Below, in pieces: positions 53,625 to 62,554 of a stretch of DNA of 64,000 nt. The position numbers and the translations under genes are program-made. This stretch comes from Prochlorococcus marinus str. MIT 9515. Lineage in GTDB: Bacteria > Cyanobacteriota > Cyanobacteriia > PCC-6307 > Cyanobiaceae. The DNA lies in the NCBI RefSeq assembly GCF_000015665.1, contig NC_008817.1, positions 62,001-126,000 of the forward strand, read 5' to 3'. Positions within the stretch are counted from its first letter, which is position 1, and each line of letters begins with the position of its first letter. The notes beneath the pieces were generated by a model. That model saw nothing but the letters and a program-made list of their open reading frames with translations, ran no database searches and had not been told where the DNA came from.

Positions 53625-54989
53625 GTGAAGCAAAGTAATAAAAATGTAAAGGATAAAAATATTACAAAGGTTGCTTTTAGTCATGTGGGGTGTGAAAAAA
53701 ATCTTGTTGATACTGAACATATGCAAGGTTTATTAGACAAAGAGGGATATGAGGTAGGTAATAATTTAGAGGATGCGAAAGTGGTAGTTGTTAATACTTG
53801 CAGTTTTATAGAAACAGCTAGAGAAGAATCTATAAGGAAGATACTTGAATTTACTGATCAAGGCAAACAGGTAATAGTAGCTGGTTGTATGGCGCAGCAT
53901 TTTAAAGAAGAACTTTTAAAAGAAATTCCTGAAATCAAGGCTTTAGTAGGAACAGGTGATTATCAGAAAATTGCAAAGGTTATGAATCGAGTAGAAAAAG
54001 GTGAAATTGTTAATGAAGTTTCAAAGGTACCTGAATTTATTGCAGATGAAAAAATCCCACGTTTGATAGATCAAAAAAAATTTGTTGCTTATCTTCGTAT
54101 CGCTGAAGGTTGCGATTATAACTGTGCATTTTGCATCATTCCCAAATTGAGAGGACCTCAACGAAGTAGGACTATTGAATCTATAATCTTAGAAGCAACA
54201 AATCTTGCAAATCAAGGGATTCAAGAAATAATACTTATTAGTCAAATTACAACAAATTATGGTCAAGATATTTATGGTAAACCCTCTTTAGCAAGACTCT
54301 TGAAAGAACTTTCTAAAGTTTCAGTTCCTTGGATACGAATTCATTATGCATATCCAACTGGATTAACTGATGAAGTGATAAAAGCTTTTAAAGATTCAAA
54401 TAATATAGTCCCCTATTTTGATCTACCTTTACAACACAGTCATTCAGATGTTCTTAAGAGTATGAATAGACCTTGGCAGGCCTCTTTAAATGAATCAATT
54501 TTAAGTAAAATAAGAGATCAAATACCATCCGCTGTATTAAGAACAAGCTTAATTGTGGGTTTTCCTGGAGAAGAACAAAAACATTTTCTACATCTTTTAG
54601 ATTTTCTGCATAAGCATAAGTTTGATCATGTTGGAGTTTTTATTTTTTCTCCGGAAGAAGGAACAAGTGCGTTTGATTTGCCAAATAGAGTACCATCGGA
54701 AATAGCTGATGCAAGAAAAGATAATATAATGTCAATCCAACAAAATATTTCAAAGAAAAAAAATCAATTATATGTAGGTACTAAAGTCAAAGTATTGGTA
54801 GAAAAAATATCTAAGAATAACGAACTAATAGGACGCTCTTATCACTTCGCACCGGAAATAGATGGAAATGTAATTTTATCTATTAAAAAAAATGTGATTG
54901 AGAACAATTATGTCGGTAAATTTGTTGAAGCAAATATTTGCTTTGCAGATGAATATGATTTATATGGGGAAGTAATAAATATCTTATAA
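53625..54989 (+). CDS. rimO: Ribosomal protein S12 methylthiotransferase
   Basis: A 454-residue radical-SAM MTTase. The N-terminal cluster cysteines are C23, C59 and C88 ([25 protein letters not shown]) and the radical-SAM triad is C163, C167, C170 (CDYNCAFC). A C-terminal TRAM domain follows at about 385-454. [11 protein letters not shown] is the RimO, not MiaB, form of the first motif. It adds a methylthio group to the conserved aspartate of S12. The start is GTG at 53625. Confidence 0.95.
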
Positions 54990-54997
54990 ATTTTCCT

Positions 54998-55090
54998 CTA
55001 AATTAATTTAACTGCTCTTAAAAGTTTATCTAATAAAAAAGCGGCACCGAATCCGAAACCAAGAAATGCAAAATAGAAAATAATGTTCAT
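54998..55090 (-). CDS. petL: Cytochrome b6f subunit PetL-like peptide
   Basis: The reverse strand from the ATG at 55090 encodes 30 residues: a single hydrophobic helix MNIIFYFAFLGFGFGAAFLL followed by DKLLRAVKLI. The size and the C-terminal (L/F)RxxKLI ending match PetL, which stabilises the cytochrome b6f dimer. The gene stop is 8 bp from the rimO stop on the other strand. Identification is by motif only. Confidence 0.65.
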   Translation of the reverse strand: MNIIFYFAFLGFGFGAAFLLDKLLRAVKLI

Positions 55091-55156
55091 TTATCTCTTT
55101 ATGTTTTTATTTAATTTAGCATCCCAATAAAAATTAGAATTTTTTCGTTTAATTTC

Positions 55157-55549
55157 TTAATCTTGGACATAGGTTAACTGTTTGTACAAACATTCTTCGG
55201 CTTTTTGTAATTCTCGTCCTAAATATAAAGCATGATCAAATCTAGATATTAGATCATTACGCTTTTCGGTTATTGCTATCCCAATCTCTTTAGCACTTAT
55301 TCCTGTAAAGGTCTCATTACAAGTTTTGATTTCTCTTGAGTCACATTTAATAGGTTCATTAGTTTTTGGATCTAGTGCATACCCCTCTTCATTAATAGTA
55401 TTCAAATAATGTTCCAAGATAATATGTTTTTTCTCTATATCTATCTTTATTATGAAATATCCATTTGGGTCTAGCTCAATATATCTATTAGATAAATTAT
55501 TATCTATTTCTATTTTTTTCTCCAATATTTTAATAAAATCCATCTTCAC
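55157..55549 (-). CDS. DUF4346-like protein
   Basis: A 130-residue protein with an acidic middle (IELDPNGYFIIKIDIEKKHI) and the C-terminal segment HALYLGRELQKAEECL. This segment is typical of the small DUF4346 domain that in other organisms is fused to dihydropteroate-synthase-like proteins. It has four Cys, including SREIKTCNETFTG. Unknown function. The start could be MKMD at 55549 or MD two codons later. Confidence 0.75.
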   Translation of the reverse strand: MKMDFIKILEKKIEIDNNLSNRYIELDPNGYFIIKIDIEKKHIILEHYLNTINEEGYALDPKTNEPIKCDSREIKTCNETFTGISAKEIGIAITEKRNDLISRFDHALYLGRELQKAEECLYKQLTYVQD

Positions 55550-55595
55550 ATTTTTAATAAAGTTACATTATTAATATAGGCAAAGATCTAGTCAT

Positions 55596-56762
55596 TTAAT
55601 TTTTATTTTCTTTAAAAGGGATAGAATTATTTTCCAATTTAATTTCTTGCATAGTTTGAAAATTAACTTTATCTAACCAAGGGGTAATTATATCTTCCAT
55701 ATTTTTATTGAACCATTTGTGAAAACTTTTAGTACCTTTTGCATAAAAACCTCTTCTTCTTTTGTGTTTACCCCCTGCACCAGGATCAAAACTTTCAATC
55801 TTATTTGTTATGGCCCACTCAATAGGTTGGTAATAGCATAATTCAAAATGTAAGTTAAGTATTTCTTCTTGACTACCCCAATATCTACCCCAAATATTTT
55901 TTTTATTTTTCACACACATTGACATTGCAATTGTTCTTTCAGAATCATTTCTTGAAGCACTAAAAAATAATAGATTTTGTTTGTTTTCAAGAATTTTTTC
56001 GAAAAACTCGGATGTGAGATATTTGCTGCCCCATACTCCCCATCTCAAACAATGTTGTTCGTAGAAATTATGCATTTTTTGAACTATTTCAAGATTTATA
56101 CTCTCTTCTGTATGAATTTTAATCTCGAGATTTTGTTTTGAAATTGATTTTCTTTCTTTTTTGATATTTTTTCTTTGATTAGAGTTGAACCTTAATAAGA
56201 AATCATCAAATGATTTTTCTCCATTAGTTTTCCATTCACTACTTGTATTGATCCATTCTTTATATCCTAAGGATTTGAGATGTTTGCCCCAATTTTCGTT
56301 TACGTATAAAAAATTGCAACTTAAGATATTATTTTTTAAAGCAAAGTTATCAATATGTTTGATTAATGAATTTGTAATCGGCGCTTTGTTTTTAGTCTCT
56401 TTGTATAGAAATTCATATCCATTAATAGGACTATAAGGACTCATCCCAATTAGCTTAGGATAATAATTCAAATTTAAATCTTGAGCTAATCTTGCAAAGG
56501 ATTGATCAAAAATAAATTCTCCGTAACTATGATTTTTAAGAAAAAGTGGAGCTATTCCGCAAATTTGTTCATTTTGATAAGCAACAAAATATAAAGGTTG
56601 CCATCCAGTTTCTCTTGAAACACTTTTCGATAATTCAAGGTTATAGAGCCATTCCCATTCATAAAATGGGTTATTAATTTCTTTTCTTAATTCATTCCAA
56701 GTTTTTTTATTTATTTCTTGAATAGATAGTTTAATTTCAACTTTGTGCTCAATATGATTCAT
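55596..56762 (-). CDS. GNAT/FemAB-like N-acyltransferase (DUF482 type)
   Basis: A 388-residue protein of the COG3146-type family: YNLELSKSVSRETGWQPLYF near residue 38, then the conserved FDPGAGGKHKRRRGFYAK near 341. Such proteins resemble the FemAB group that attaches amino acids to peptidoglycan precursors; their true acceptor is not known. It lies 12 bp downstream of the RibD-like gene on the same strand. Confidence 0.85.
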   Translation of the reverse strand: MNHIEHKVEIKLSIQEINKKTWNELRKEINNPFYEWEWLYNLELSKSVSRETGWQPLYFVAYQNEQICGIAPLFLKNHSYGEFIFDQSFARLAQDLNLNYYPKLIGMSPYSPINGYEFLYKETKNKAPITNSLIKHIDNFALKNNILSCNFLYVNENWGKHLKSLGYKEWINTSSEWKTNGEKSFDDFLLRFNSNQRKNIKKERKSISKQNLEIKIHTEESINLEIVQKMHNFYEQHCLRWGVWGSKYLTSEFFEKILENKQNLLFFSASRNDSERTIAMSMCVKNKKNIWGRYWGSQEEILNLHFELCYYQPIEWAITNKIESFDPGAGGKHKRRRGFYAKGTKSFHKWFNKNMEDIITPWLDKVNFQTMQEIKLENNSIPFKENKN

Positions 56763-56774
56763 ATTTTCTTTACT

Positions 56775-57437
56775 TTAATCATCTTTAATGTTTCTTGTGT
56801 AATGAATATATATTTCATTTTTATCCAATTCTTGAATTGATTTTATTTTCCAAAATTGCTTCAAATTAAAAATTTTACTTGTTTGTTCAGCAGGTATCCA
56901 TGTAAATTTTCCTCCGATTATTCTTGGAGCTATTGTAATTTTAATTTCATCAATCAAATCTTCTTTTATAAAAGAATTTATCAGCTTTGCTCCACCAAGA
57001 AGTGCCAGACGATTGATTCCAGCTTTTTTAATACTTAACAAAGTTTCACTCCAAGAATTATTGTAGAAAATTTCTTTTTCAAAATCTATATTTTTAAGTA
57101 CATCTTTTTTATTAGAGCTGATTAACCATCTTTTAATTGGTTGTTGAAAATAACTCCAATCTTTTTCAAATGTTTTGCTATTAGAAGCGACTATAGAAAT
57201 AGGCTGAGTTTTTGAAATTTTTATTTCGCCATTTTTACAATAATTTTTTACTAAATATGTACTTTGGTGAGCTTTTAATGTTCCCAAACCAAAAATTGTA
57301 GCGTCAACTTTTGATAAGTGTTCGTCTAGCATTTTTTTATCTTCTTTACTTCCAAGATGAGATTCACCTCCAGTTGGGAAGGCAATTCTTCCATCTAAAC
57401 TAGAAGCGATAATGATCGCTACGCTTGGAGTGTTCAA
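56775..57437 (-). CDS. RibD C-terminal / dihydrofolate-reductase-like reductase
   Basis: A 220-residue protein with the opening PSVAIIIASSLDGRIAFPTGG, similar to the pyrimidine-reductase domain of RibD and to DHFR-like folds, then VDATIFGLGTLKAHQSTY and LLGGAKLINSFI. The family reduces riboflavin or pterin intermediates with NADPH. It overlaps the upstream PTPS gene by 4 bp (GTGA-type coupling), which suggests that it works in pterin rather than flavin metabolism. The substrate is inferred only. Confidence 0.75.
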   Translation of the reverse strand: MNTPSVAIIIASSLDGRIAFPTGGESHLGSKEDKKMLDEHLSKVDATIFGLGTLKAHQSTYLVKNYCKNGEIKISKTQPISIVASNSKTFEKDWSYFQQPIKRWLISSNKKDVLKNIDFEKEIFYNNSWSETLLSIKKAGINRLALLGGAKLINSFIKEDLIDEIKITIAPRIIGGKFTWIPAEQTSKIFNLKQFWKIKSIQELDKNEIYIHYTRNIKDD

Positions 57438-58360
57438 GCTTGAGCAACTAAAGCGTTCGCAATATTTTTTTGCAAAGAATTTGGTAAGCTTTGCTCAACA
57501 TAAATTTCGGCGGCATTATTCGGACTCTCTTGCAGTTTTATCTTGTGTAGATTTGCTCCAATGTTTTTAATCGGAGATGAAAGAATATCAGAAATGTGTA
57601 GTGCAATATTTTCACATGTTGGGACGCAAGTTTTAAAATATTCGATATCTTTGTTTAAAAAAGTGTGGTCAAACTGTTCAACTACAAGATCATCAATAAT
57701 TGTTTGTAATGAGGGTAAATCACAAATCATCCCCGTTCTTGGATCAATTTGCCCTCGTACAGTAACATCGAGAAAATAATTATGTCCATGTCCATTAACT
57801 CTGGCACATTTACCATATATTTTCTTGTTTTCATCAAGAGAAATCTCATCTTTAGCTAATCTGTGAGCAGCATTAAAGTGACTTTGAATTGTTAATAAAG
57901 CTTCCATGTTTTTTCCAGAATAATCTGCCCATAAAGTTGGGCTTTCATAAAGTCTTATATTTGTGAGAGGTAGGTCATCTTTTAAACGATTCCAAATAAC
58001 TTTAACTAGAGCCTCAGTAGTTGGAAGAATGCCATCGTGACTATGAATATTAAATTCAGGCCATACATCATTTAAAAAACGAAAATCTAATTGTTCAGTA
58101 ACCTTATTCTTAATAGAATGTTTTACATCAGAAAGATTAAGGACCATTCCATACGAGTCAAGTTCCCCACCCATTGATACAATGAGTTCATAATTATGGC
58201 CATGTCCTGGAGCTATACTACATTTCCCAAAAAGAGAGAAATTATCCTCTAAGCTTTTTTCAGGAAGCCAATAACGATGACTCGAACTAAAACAGGCACG
58301 TCGAGTTATAACGCATTCACGTCCCTGGCCATGTAATGGTTTGGTATGTGTAAAAGTCAT
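57434..58360 (-). CDS. Tandem-domain 6-pyruvoyl-tetrahydropterin synthase / QueD-like protein
   Basis: A 308-residue protein made of two PTPS domains; a usual QueD is about 120 residues. Domain 1 (about 15-150) has Zn ligands H28, H53 and H55 and Cys47 (FGKCSIAPGHGHNY), but LDF at 91-93 where the catalytic His is expected. Domain 2 (about 155-300) has H166, H191, H193, C185 and FDH at 230-232, the intact Cys/Asp/His set. So only domain 2 looks catalytically complete. The reaction is either 6-pyruvoyl-tetrahydropterin or 6-carboxy-tetrahydropterin (queuosine path) synthesis. A reductase gene overlaps its end by 4 bp. Confidence 0.85.
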   Translation of the reverse strand: MTFTHTKPLHGQGRECVITRRACFSSSHRYWLPEKSLEDNFSLFGKCSIAPGHGHNYELIVSMGGELDSYGMVLNLSDVKHSIKNKVTEQLDFRFLNDVWPEFNIHSHDGILPTTEALVKVIWNRLKDDLPLTNIRLYESPTLWADYSGKNMEALLTIQSHFNAAHRLAKDEISLDENKKIYGKCARVNGHGHNYFLDVTVRGQIDPRTGMICDLPSLQTIIDDLVVEQFDHTFLNKDIEYFKTCVPTCENIALHISDILSSPIKNIGANLHKIKLQESPNNAAEIYVEQSLPNSLQKNIANALVAQA

Positions 58361-58410
58361 AAATGTCTGTAATAATACTATCTTAAGGTTTTATATACGC
58401 TTTTGTCTGT

Positions 58411-58968
58411 ATGGAAAAATCGATTATTGATAAAACAAACAAAATAATTAAAGGAAGAAGTATATTTTTGATAGGTATGATGGCTAGTGGTAAATCTCAA
58501 ACTGGCCCAGTATTAGCTAAATTTTTGAGGTACAAATATATTGATTTAGATAAATTAATAGAGAAAATCGTAAAAAAAACAATTATTGAAATGTTCCACG
58601 AAGATGGTGAAGAAAAATTTCGAGAACTAGAGACAAATTGCTTAAAAGAAACAATCAAAATTCCCTCTTTAGTAATATCTACTGGTGGAGGTGTTATTGC
58701 TAAACCAGAAAACTGGGGAATATTAAGGCAAGGTATTATAATTTGGATTGATACAAAGCAAGAGATTGCTCTTGAGAGACTGCAAAATGATATTGATAAT
58801 AGACCTTTACTTCAAGGAAAAGATTTAAAAGAATTATATAGTCGTATTTTTCAATCAAGAAAAAATTTATATTCGCAGGCTGACTTAAGAGTTGAGGTTG
58901 ATAACGAAAACGTTGAAGAAGTTGCAAAAAAAATAATTTATCAAATTCATAACAAAATTATTAATTAA
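58411..58968 (+). CDS. aroK: Shikimate kinase
   Basis: A 185-residue P-loop kinase with IFLIGMMASGKSQTG (Walker A 22-29), YIDLDKLIEK, the RELE segment FRELETN, the substrate loop STGGGVI, and the lid motif RPLL. It phosphorylates shikimate in aromatic amino-acid synthesis. The stop overlaps the CRR7 gene on the other strand by 4 bp. Confidence 0.95.
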   Translation: MEKSIIDKTNKIIKGRSIFLIGMMASGKSQTGPVLAKFLRYKYIDLDKLIEKIVKKTIIEMFHEDGEEKFRELETNCLKETIKIPSLVISTGGGVIAKPENWGILRQGIIIWIDTKQEIALERLQNDIDNRPLLQGKDLKELYSRIFQSRKNLYSQADLRVEVDNENVEEVAKKIIYQIHNKIIN

Positions 58969-59222
58969 TCAGGTTCAACTCGTACAGCAAACCATTTAAT
59001 AATAAATCCAAATTTTATTTCTAATTCATAAGTGCTTTCTAATAATTCTTCGAGAAATTTCTCATTGGAAAAATCTTTTTTTTGATATATTGTGGATGAA
59101 TCAATCTGAGTAAGCCAATTTTTCAACCATAAGATTGCTTCTTTTTTAGTTACTATTTTTTCTTTTGAATCTGGTTCAAGTAATACAAAATGGTCTTCAG
59201 ATCTTATTAATGGATTTGACAT
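58965..59222 (-). CDS. CRR7 (chlororespiratory reduction 7) family protein
   Basis: An 85-residue protein with DHFVLLEPDSKEKIVTKKEA at the N-terminus and the C-terminal ELEIKFGFIIKWFAVRVEP, the pattern of the CRR7/DUF3571 family. In plants CRR7 is needed to build or stabilise the chloroplast NDH-1 complex, and a similar role is possible here. Its start codon shares two bases with the start of the divergent gene at 59221. Confidence 0.8.
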   Translation of the reverse strand: MSNPLIRSEDHFVLLEPDSKEKIVTKKEAILWLKNWLTQIDSSTIYQKKDFSNEKFLEELLESTYELEIKFGFIIKWFAVRVEPD

Positions 59223-59931
59223 GATTAAAAATTTTTTGGGATTAATTATTTTTCTAATTATTCAAGTGCTTTGTGTAAATAATGCATACGCTTTAAATGA
59301 TAATAATGTAAGAGGATTTTTGGAGGAAAGAGAAAATTCATGGCCAGAGCTATACTTGCCCATTTTTAAATATTCAAATACTTCTAAAGATTTAATTTAT
59401 CCTAAATGGTTTGAGGGCAATTGGCTTGTAACTTCTCAGGATTTAGAAGATGAATCTCAAGCACCAGTAATATATAAAGTAAATTTTTTTAAAAATAATT
59501 TAAATGAAGTTGTTGGCAATCGTTCCAAAAATTCTGAGTCAATTGGAAAGGCAATATTTGGTGAAAATTTGATCAAAGTTGTTAATGATCCTAAATCAAT
59601 TAATAAACAAATAACTTATTTGAAGGATGATTTATACATTGATTCAAGGATTACAGGAAGAAATCAAATTCAAGATGATGATAAGTTTTTTGCAGATGAA
59701 TTAGTTATTCAAACTGTTCATAAACCTGGGGCCTCTAGGGTGAATCAGGTCGAAACAATTAGTAAATTTCAAAAATGTAATTCAGGTAATATGAATTCAC
59801 AAGATCCTCTTAAACCTTATATCTGTGGTGTTCAATATATTGCTACATATGGTTCTAAAGTTGGAGATAGGTCAGTGCATGCAATTAAAACTGGTAAATA
59901 TAAATTATCGTTTAAATTTATTGAGAGTTAG
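59221..59931 (+). CDS. DUF6816-like lumenal/periplasmic protein
   Basis: A 236-residue protein with a cleavable signal peptide (hydrophobic LGLIIFLIIQVLCVNNAYA, cut after Ala24-Leu) and a beta-rich mature part (PKWFEGNWLVTSQ near residue 61). DUF6816-type proteins of this form occur in cyanobacteria and plastid lumens. Two Cys at the C-terminus (FQKCNSGN, YICGVQY) could form a disulfide. The function is unknown. Confidence 0.75.
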   Translation: MIKNFLGLIIFLIIQVLCVNNAYALNDNNVRGFLEERENSWPELYLPIFKYSNTSKDLIYPKWFEGNWLVTSQDLEDESQAPVIYKVNFFKNNLNEVVGNRSKNSESIGKAIFGENLIKVVNDPKSINKQITYLKDDLYIDSRITGRNQIQDDDKFFADELVIQTVHKPGASRVNQVETISKFQKCNSGNMNSQDPLKPYICGVQYIATYGSKVGDRSVHAIKTGKYKLSFKFIES

Positions 59932-60643
59932 CACTAAAAATATATTCTTCTATATTATTCCTCCAGATAAATATATTTTCTAAATACGGATTATTTATAT
60001 ATTCTTGACAACCTTCTCCTGAAAGAATGGGTCCTGATGATTTTGGAAATTTAAGAAGAGATAATTGTGCAGCAATTGCAATATCAGCTATTGAGAAGTT
60101 ATCACCTATTAAATATTTTTTGTTAATTAGGGATTTTGATATTGCCTCTAATATTTTCTGCAGTTCTAAATTGTCTTTAGAAGATAAAACAACATTAGAA
60201 ATTTTACTAAGATTTTTAAAAGGTAATTTATCAACTAATCCTTTTAATGAGGATGGGATTTCATCTGGAAGTAAAGCAGTACGCAGTTTTGGATTCTCTA
60301 TTGCTGATTTAATAAGAGCTTTTTTACAAGTTGAGGCCATTGTAGTATCAGCCCAATTTTCTACTAATTTGCATTGTGCAAACAGTAAAGGATCTTCGGG
60401 GAAAAGTGGATTGTGATCATTTTTCTTATTAATATATTCGCAAATAAGTGAAGAATCACTAATAATTTGATCGTTATCATCAATGATTACAGGGACTTGT
60501 TTTTGACCTGATAACTTAAAGATTTCAAACTGGCCTATGCCTGGTGTAACTTCTTCAACTCTATATTGTAATTTCTTGGCGTGAAGAGCCATTCTTGTCT
60601 TTAAGCAAAAAGGGCTATGTCTAAATTGATATAATGTAATCAT
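59918..60643 (-). CDS. Glutathione S-transferase family protein
   Basis: A 241-residue protein with an N-terminal thioredoxin fold (MITLYQFRHSPFCLKTRMAL) with the CxxS/Cxx-type site HSPFC and the glutathione-binding KQVPVI and DSSLICEYI. A C-terminal helical domain follows with FSIADIAIAAQL, the N-capping box. The substrate is unknown; a role in oxidant or xenobiotic handling is likely. It converges on the DUF6816-like gene with a 14-bp overlap. Confidence 0.9.
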   Translation of the reverse strand: MITLYQFRHSPFCLKTRMALHAKKLQYRVEEVTPGIGQFEIFKLSGQKQVPVIIDDNDQIISDSSLICEYINKKNDHNPLFPEDPLLFAQCKLVENWADTTMASTCKKALIKSAIENPKLRTALLPDEIPSSLKGLVDKLPFKNLSKISNVVLSSKDNLELQKILEAISKSLINKKYLIGDNFSIADIAIAAQLSLLKFPKSSGPILSGEGCQEYINNPYLENIFIWRNNIEEYIFSANSQ

Positions 60644-60688
60644 GCTGTTTAATGTTTGTTAAAACTTAGCTAAAAAAGTAATCTAATT

Positions 60689-60901
60689 GTGGAGCTAATG
60701 GGCCAATTCTTCTCTAATGTTGCAAGATATCCTAAGTATTTAATTTCTATTATTGCAGGAGGATTAGTTGCGCTACTTGAACCTTTGTTTAAAAACAGGT
60801 CAAATCCATTTATATTGATCGGTTTAATATCTTCAGTAATAAGTGCCTTCATAACAGTATATTTCGTCTTGCAAGCAATGACTAATCCAATCAACTTATA
60901 A
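60689..60901 (+). CDS. DUF751/Ycf33-like small membrane protein
   Basis: A 70-residue protein with FFSNVARYPKYLISIIAGGL and two hydrophobic segments (about 19-32 and 42-64), matching the DUF751 family that includes plastid Ycf33. The start is either GTG at 60689 or ATG at 60698. Function is unknown. It is followed by rbfA after 5 bp, as commonly seen in cyanobacteria. Confidence 0.8.
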   Translation: MELMGQFFSNVARYPKYLISIIAGGLVALLEPLFKNRSNPFILIGLISSVISAFITVYFVLQAMTNPINL

Positions 60902-60906
60902 CTATA

Positions 60907-61305
60907 ATGCCAAATAATTATCGGATTGCAAAAGTTTCTTCTCTGCTGAAAAAGGAGATAACTCTTATTTTACAGAATGACTTGGAAAATGATTTATTAA
61001 GGAGTAATTTCATTAGTATTTCAAAAATAGAAGTAACAGGAGATTTGCAATTTTGTAAGATTTATATATCATCAGCTGCTGAAGGAAACATAAGAAAAGA
61101 AATTATTGAAAATTTAAATCTTGCTAAGAACTATATAAAACATATTTTAGGTCAAAGAATTGAGATGAGAAGAGTGCCGGAATTAACTTTTAAGGACGAT
61201 ACAGCATTGGCAAAAGGATTGTCAGTTCTAAAGCTCCTCGAGGAATTAAACAATAAAACTCACAATCAAAATTCACAAGTTGAGGAAAATAATGATAACG
61301 TCTGA
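60907..61305 (+). CDS. rbfA: 30S ribosome-binding factor A
   Basis: A 132-residue KH-fold protein: RIAKVSSLLKKEITLILQND, ISISKIEVTGDLQFCKIYIS and the C-terminal QRIEMRRVPELTFKDDTAL, the signature of RbfA. It helps mature the 5' end of 16S rRNA and is needed for growth in the cold. hemD starts 14 bp before its end. Confidence 0.96.
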   Translation: MPNNYRIAKVSSLLKKEITLILQNDLENDLLRSNFISISKIEVTGDLQFCKIYISSAAEGNIRKEIIENLNLAKNYIKHILGQRIEMRRVPELTFKDDTALAKGLSVLKLLEELNNKTHNQNSQVEENNDNV

Positions 61306-62089
61306 GTTCTCTTTGAAGCAAAAAAATATGATCATTACTCGATCAAAAGATAAGATATCTGATATAAAAAAATTATTCACTAATGAAGGTGCTCAAATAT
61401 TTGATTTTCCTGCAATTGAGGTTGGATATCCTGATGATTTTAATCCTCTAGATGATGCATTAAGCGAAATTAATGATTTTCATTGGATTATTTTTTCTAG
61501 TAGTAATGGAATAAAATTCGTAGATGAGAGATTAAGAAATTTCAATACTTCTCTAAAAGAATGTTCGAAGAAAATTAAAATTGCTGTAGTAGGGGAGAAA
61601 ACTTCTTTAACTCTAATCGAGTTAGGTATTGAGGCTGATTTTGTGCCCCCAGAATTTGTAGCAGAAAGTTTAATTGAAAATTTTCCTATATCAGGATATG
61701 GACTCAGAGTTCTTTTGCCAAGAGTTCAAACAGGAGGAAGGAATTTAATTGCAGATCAATTTAGGAATTCCGGTTCACGTGTTGTGGAAGTTGCTGCTTA
61801 TGAAACAAGATGTCCTGCTTCAATTCCTAAAGAAACAATCAATGTTATTACTAAAAGAAAGGTTGATGCAATGCTTTTTTCTAGTGGTAAAACAGTATCA
61901 AATTCTTCTTTCTTGCTTGAAAAAGAATTTGGAAAAGAATGGTTAACTTTCCTTGATGATGCGAAATTATTAACTATTGGTCCTCAAACTTCAAAAATAT
62001 GTGAAAAATTTTTTGGCAGAGTTGACGGAGAGGCAGTGAAATATACCTTTGAAGGATTATTAGATGCTGCTATTGATATTTTTAGTTAG
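61292..62089 (+). CDS. hemD: Uroporphyrinogen-III synthase
   Basis: From ATG 61292 the protein has 265 residues. This start was chosen because GAGG lies 7 nt before it inside rbfA; an upstream TTG at 61280 and a later ATG at 61328 (MIITRSKD) are alternatives. The two-domain HemD pattern is visible: IITRSKDKISDIKKLF, the hinge FHWIIFSSSNGIKF, then GLRVLLPRVQTGGRNLIADQ and AMLFSSGKTVSN. It closes hydroxymethylbilane to uroporphyrinogen III for chlorophyll, heme and cobalamin. The stop overlaps the next, convergent gene by 8 bp. Confidence 0.9.
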   Translation: MITSEFSLKQKNMIITRSKDKISDIKKLFTNEGAQIFDFPAIEVGYPDDFNPLDDALSEINDFHWIIFSSSNGIKFVDERLRNFNTSLKECSKKIKIAVVGEKTSLTLIELGIEADFVPPEFVAESLIENFPISGYGLRVLLPRVQTGGRNLIADQFRNSGSRVVEVAAYETRCPASIPKETINVITKRKVDAMLFSSGKTVSNSSFLLEKEFGKEWLTFLDDAKLLTIGPQTSKICEKFFGRVDGEAVKYTFEGLLDAAIDIFS

Positions 62090-62552
62090 TTAATTCATTT
62101 TTGTAATTTTTTTCTACCAGATCTCGAAATCTATCAATATTTGCTTGTAATTCATTAGTTACCATTTTGCCTAAGATTTTTTCTTCCATAAAGCGAGCAA
62201 GCATTTTAGGTAATTCATAGGTAACAGCTAAGTTTACTGAGGTAAATTTGTCTCCTTTTGATTCGAAAATAACAGATCCTTGAGTTGGTAATCCTCCTAT
62301 AGATTTCCATTTTAATTTATTTTTCTCTATCCTTTCTGTTATCTGTGCTTTCCATTTAAATTTGAATCCATTAGCAGCTAAAGTCCATTCAGTTAAATCA
62401 GGTAAAGTAGATGTTTCTTGATCAACTGTTTTCACGGATTCAATCCAGCTCATCCAGAGTGACATGGAGTCTAAATCACTCCATGTATTCCAAACGTTAT
62501 CTAATGGCGCATTTACAGTTGTAATTACATCATGCTTAAGCCAAGTACCCAT
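62082..62552 (-). CDS. SRPBCC/START-like (polyketide cyclase type) protein
   Basis: A 156-residue protein starting MGTWLKHDVITTVNAPLDNV with WNTWSDLDSMSLWMSWIESV, the usual opening of SRPBCC helix-grip proteins that bind hydrophobic ligands. It is 2 bp downstream of the crtQ gene on the same strand. Binding a carotenoid or isoprenoid would fit that context but is only inferred. Confidence 0.85.
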   Translation of the reverse strand: MGTWLKHDVITTVNAPLDNVWNTWSDLDSMSLWMSWIESVKTVDQETSTLPDLTEWTLAANGFKFKWKAQITERIEKNKLKWKSIGGLPTQGSVIFESKGDKFTSVNLAVTYELPKMLARFMEEKILGKMVTNELQANIDRFRDLVEKNYKNELTN

Positions 62553-62554
62553 AG

